Positions 61,939-64,000 of a stretch of 64,000 nucleotides of DNA are shown here, one piece after another. Positions within the stretch are counted from its first letter, which is position 1, and each line of letters starts with the position of its first letter. A model generated the notes under the pieces. That model had not been told where the DNA came from. It saw only the letters and a program-made list of their open reading frames with translations, and ran no database searches. The position numbers and the translations under genes are program-made. The stretch spans positions 62,001 to 126,000 of the forward strand of contig CAWDMB010000013.1 in NCBI GenBank assembly GCA_963803375.1. The letters run 5' to 3'. The DNA comes from JAOPZW01 sp963803375. GTDB taxonomy: Bacteria; Actinomycetota; Thermoleophilia; Solirubrobacterales; Solirubrobacteraceae.

Positions 61939-63444
61939 ATGCCGCCCCAGCTCGCACACCGGCTGAGGATCCACGAGGAGGAGCTCGACGAGCCCGTCCG
62001 GGCGCGGCGGCGCATGGCCGCGGTCGCGGTCGACGAGACGGCGACCGCGCCGACCTGGCTCGCGACGCCGGTCGAGGAGCAGGCTCCGCCGCGCTCGCTG
62101 CTGCGGCGCGAGGCGCTGCACCGGCGGCTGCTGGCCGTCGCCGACGTCCTCGCCGTGACGCTCGCGCTCGTCGTCGTCCTGACCGTCCTCGGCCAGGACC
62201 GCCCGGCGCTCGTCGCACTGGCCGGGATGCCGCTCCTCGTCGTCCCCTTCAAGATCGCCGGCCTCTACGACCGCGATGAGCTCCAGCTCGTGCACTCGAC
62301 GCTCGACGAGGCGCCGCGGCTCATGCAGCTCACCGGCCTATTCGCCCTCGGCGTCACGATCCTCCAGCCGATCCTCGTCGACGGCGGCCTCGGCGGAGCA
62401 CAGATCGCCACGCTCTGGCTCGGCGCCTTCACGGCGATCGTCGCCGGGCGCATCCTCGCCCGCTCGTTCGCCGGCCGGATCTCGCCGACCGAGCGGTGCC
62501 TCGTCGTGGGGGAGCCCGGCCGGGCCCAGCGCGTCCGCGAGAAGCTCGCCTCGAGTCGCGCGCGGGCGACCGTCATCGCCACGCTGCCGCTCGGCGCCGA
62601 GGACTTCGACGGGCTCAACGAGCCCGACACGGTCCGCCTGCTCGTCCGCGACCTGCAGGTGCACCGGATCGTCATCGCCCCGGAGACCGACGACACCGAG
62701 GCGATCGCGGAGCTGATCCGGATCGCGAAGGGCGTGGGCGTGCGCGTGAGCGTGCTGCCGCGGATGTTCGAGGCCGTCGGGTCCGCGGTCGAGTTCGACG
62801 ACATCGACGGGATGACGATGCTGGGGGTCCGGCCCTTCGGGCTCTCGCAGTCGTCGCGCGCGCTCAAGCGGGCCTTCGACCTCGTCGTCACCGCGCTCGG
62901 CATGCTCGTGGCCGGCCCGATCATCGGCGCGATCGCCCTCGCGATCCGCCTGGACTCCAAGGGCCCCGCCTTCTTCCGCCAGGTCCGTGTGGGCCGCGAC
63001 GGGCAGCACTTCTCGATCCTGAAGTTCCGCTCGATGATCTTGGACGCCGAGGAGCAGCGCGACCAGCTCCTGGCCCACAACGAGGCCGGCGTCGGGCTCT
63101 TCAAGGTCGCCGACGATCCGCGCGTGACGCGCCTGGGCGGCTTGCTGCGGCGCACGTCGCTCGACGAGCTGCCGCAGCTCCTCAACGTCCTGCGAGGCGA
63201 GATGAGCCTGGTCGGCCCGCGTCCGCTCGTGCTCCACGAGGACGCGCTCGTGCTCGGGCTCGACCGCAGCCGCCTGCACCTCACGCCCGGGATGACCGGA
63301 CCGTGGCAGGTGCTGGGCACGCGCGTGCCGATGGCGGAGATGGTCGGGATCGACTACCTCTACGTCGCCAACTGGTCGCTCTGGCTCGACTTCAAGATCC
63401 TGCTGCGCACCGTCCGGCACGTCGCGCGTCGCGCGAACGTCTGA
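61939..63444 (+). CDS. Undecaprenyl-phosphate sugar phosphotransferase, long form (WbaP/CpsE-like)
   Basis: A 501-residue polyprenyl PGT. The N-terminal cytosolic part is followed by about four membrane helices (about 60-180), a CoA-binding-like Rossmann domain (RCLVVGEPGRAQRVREKL, about 190-300), a re-entrant helix (KRAFDLVVTALGMLVAGPIIG), and the catalytic domain with FFRQVRVGRDGQHFSILKFRSM, RTSLDELPQLLNVLRGEMSLVGPRP and PGMTGPWQVLG. It starts a lipid-linked glycan by transferring a hexose-1-phosphate. It is the second initiating enzyme in the window. Confidence 0.92.
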   Translation: MPPQLAHRLRIHEEELDEPVRARRRMAAVAVDETATAPTWLATPVEEQAPPRSLLRREALHRRLLAVADVLAVTLALVVVLTVLGQDRPALVALAGMPLLVVPFKIAGLYDRDELQLVHSTLDEAPRLMQLTGLFALGVTILQPILVDGGLGGAQIATLWLGAFTAIVAGRILARSFAGRISPTERCLVVGEPGRAQRVREKLASSRARATVIATLPLGAEDFDGLNEPDTVRLLVRDLQVHRIVIAPETDDTEAIAELIRIAKGVGVRVSVLPRMFEAVGSAVEFDDIDGMTMLGVRPFGLSQSSRALKRAFDLVVTALGMLVAGPIIGAIALAIRLDSKGPAFFRQVRVGRDGQHFSILKFRSMILDAEEQRDQLLAHNEAGVGLFKVADDPRVTRLGGLLRRTSLDELPQLLNVLRGEMSLVGPRPLVLHEDALVLGLDRSRLHLTPGMTGPWQVLGTRVPMAEMVGIDYLYVANWSLWLDFKILLRTVRHVARRANV

Positions 63445-64000
63445 GCGCGCCCCGCGACGGCAGTCCTCGCTCCAACCACGGCGATCCCGAGCACACGCGC
63501 GGGCTGCGTCACGCGATCCCCGACCCGCGCGTGCGCTGGTTCGAGCACGATCAGGGTCTCGGCATGCTCGACAACCTGCCGGCGGGCGTGTCGCACGCGG
63601 TGGCAGGTATGTCGCGATCCACGACGACGACCGCTGGTCGCCGCGGTTCCTCGCCGTCCTCGTGCCGCCGCTCGAGCGCCGTCCCGACGCGGTGTTCGCG
63701 TCCTGCGACCACGACGTCATCGACCAGGCGGGCGTCGTCGACGTCGAGGCCACCGAGACGAGCACGCGCAAGTTCGGACGCGGGGACCTGCGCGAGGGCT
63801 ACATCCGGCCCTCTTCGACGTCGTGGTCCGCCAGAGCGTCAAGATCACGGGCTGCGTCTGGCGCTGCGACGCGCTGGACGTCTCCGAGCTCGTGCCCGGC
63901 GTCGCGCCGCATCTCGACGTCTGGCTGCCCTACCTGCTCGCCCGCGGTGGCGGCGCCGCGTACTTCAGCCCCGAGCGGCTCATGTCCCATCGCACGCACG
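63445..64000 (+). pseudogene. Glycosyltransferase family 2 remnant, frameshifted and edge-truncated
   Basis: Three frames must be joined to read a GT2 protein: DPRVRWFEHDQGLGMLDNLPAG (frame of 63471), then RYVAIHDDDRWSPRFLAVLVPPLE to CDHDVIDQAGVVDV (frame of 63605), then LFDVVVRQSVKITGCVWRCDAL to FSPERLM (frame of 63811). The AIHDDDRW piece is the nucleotide-sugar DxD region. Shifts lie near 63600 and 63805. The N-terminal nucleotide-binding strand is also missing. The C-terminus runs past the window edge. Confidence 0.7.

Overview
The window is a high-GC bacterial chromosome segment centred on the replication-origin gene neighbourhood of an Actinomycetota. The block rpmH-rnpA-yidD-yidC-jag-rsmG-parA-parB reads leftward and dnaA-dnaN-recF-dciA-gyrB-gyrA reads rightward. 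An actinobacterial fhaA-fhaB-pstP-rodA-pbpA-pknB cell-wall/kinase cluster follows. DUF4126, DUF4446, DUF151 and an O-antigen-type GyrB of 808 residues fit a deep-branching class such as Thermoleophilia better than Mycobacteriales or Streptomycetales; this placement is inference from gene content only.

Layout. 1-5 kb: a leftward pair (edge-truncated phosphodiesterase, DUF4126), a rightward aminotransferase-ddl operon, a DUF151 nuclease and tRNA-Ile(GAU). 5.2-20 kb: origin region, with two parS sites between rsmG and jag and a third parS inside a dedA gene 32 kb away. 20-23.3 kb: leftward operon (putative CARDB-like membrane protein, DUF4446, prephenate dehydratase, HNH endonuclease). 23.4-33.3 kb: rightward operon of overlapping genes for Ser/Thr phosphorylation and peptidoglycan elongation (polytopic kinase, FhaA, FhaB, PP2C, RodA/FtsW, PBP, PASTA kinase, second Ddl). 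33.3-35.6 kb: a third kinase divergent from a DsbA-like protein. 35.8-38.05 kb: two adjoining insertion sequences, an IS5-type and an IS630-type, both with frameshifted transposases; their ends allow the empty site to be reconstructed. 38-40.6 kb: purM-uppP-dedA. 40.6-52.3 kb: a surface-polysaccharide locus (DegT aminotransferase, DUF354, CapD-like enzyme, LytR_C protein, histidine phosphatase, FlgD-like surface protein, O-antigen-ligase-like protein, GT2, sugar transferase). 52.3-61.9 kb: an SDR and then a signalling island: hybrid histidine kinase, three LuxR-type regulators, a degenerate ATPase, a lone receiver, a proline-rich repeat protein and an ECF sigma factor. 61.9-64 kb: a second polysaccharide-initiating phosphotransferase and a decayed GT2 gene running off the edge.

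How it works together. The left half is replication, segregation and ribosome/membrane biogenesis housekeeping. The centre couples cell-wall synthesis to Ser/Thr phosphorylation. The right half supplies lipid-carrier recycling (uppP), two entry points for loading sugar onto that carrier, and polymer-building enzymes; the signalling island sits between these polysaccharide genes and is the best candidate for an undescribed regulatory system. Non-coding points worth attention are a structured element after gyrA that mimics the 16S rRNA 3' end and its complement, several perfect inverted repeats in promoter or leader regions, and a possible loop-to-Shine-Dalgarno pairing upstream of the first LuxR regulator.
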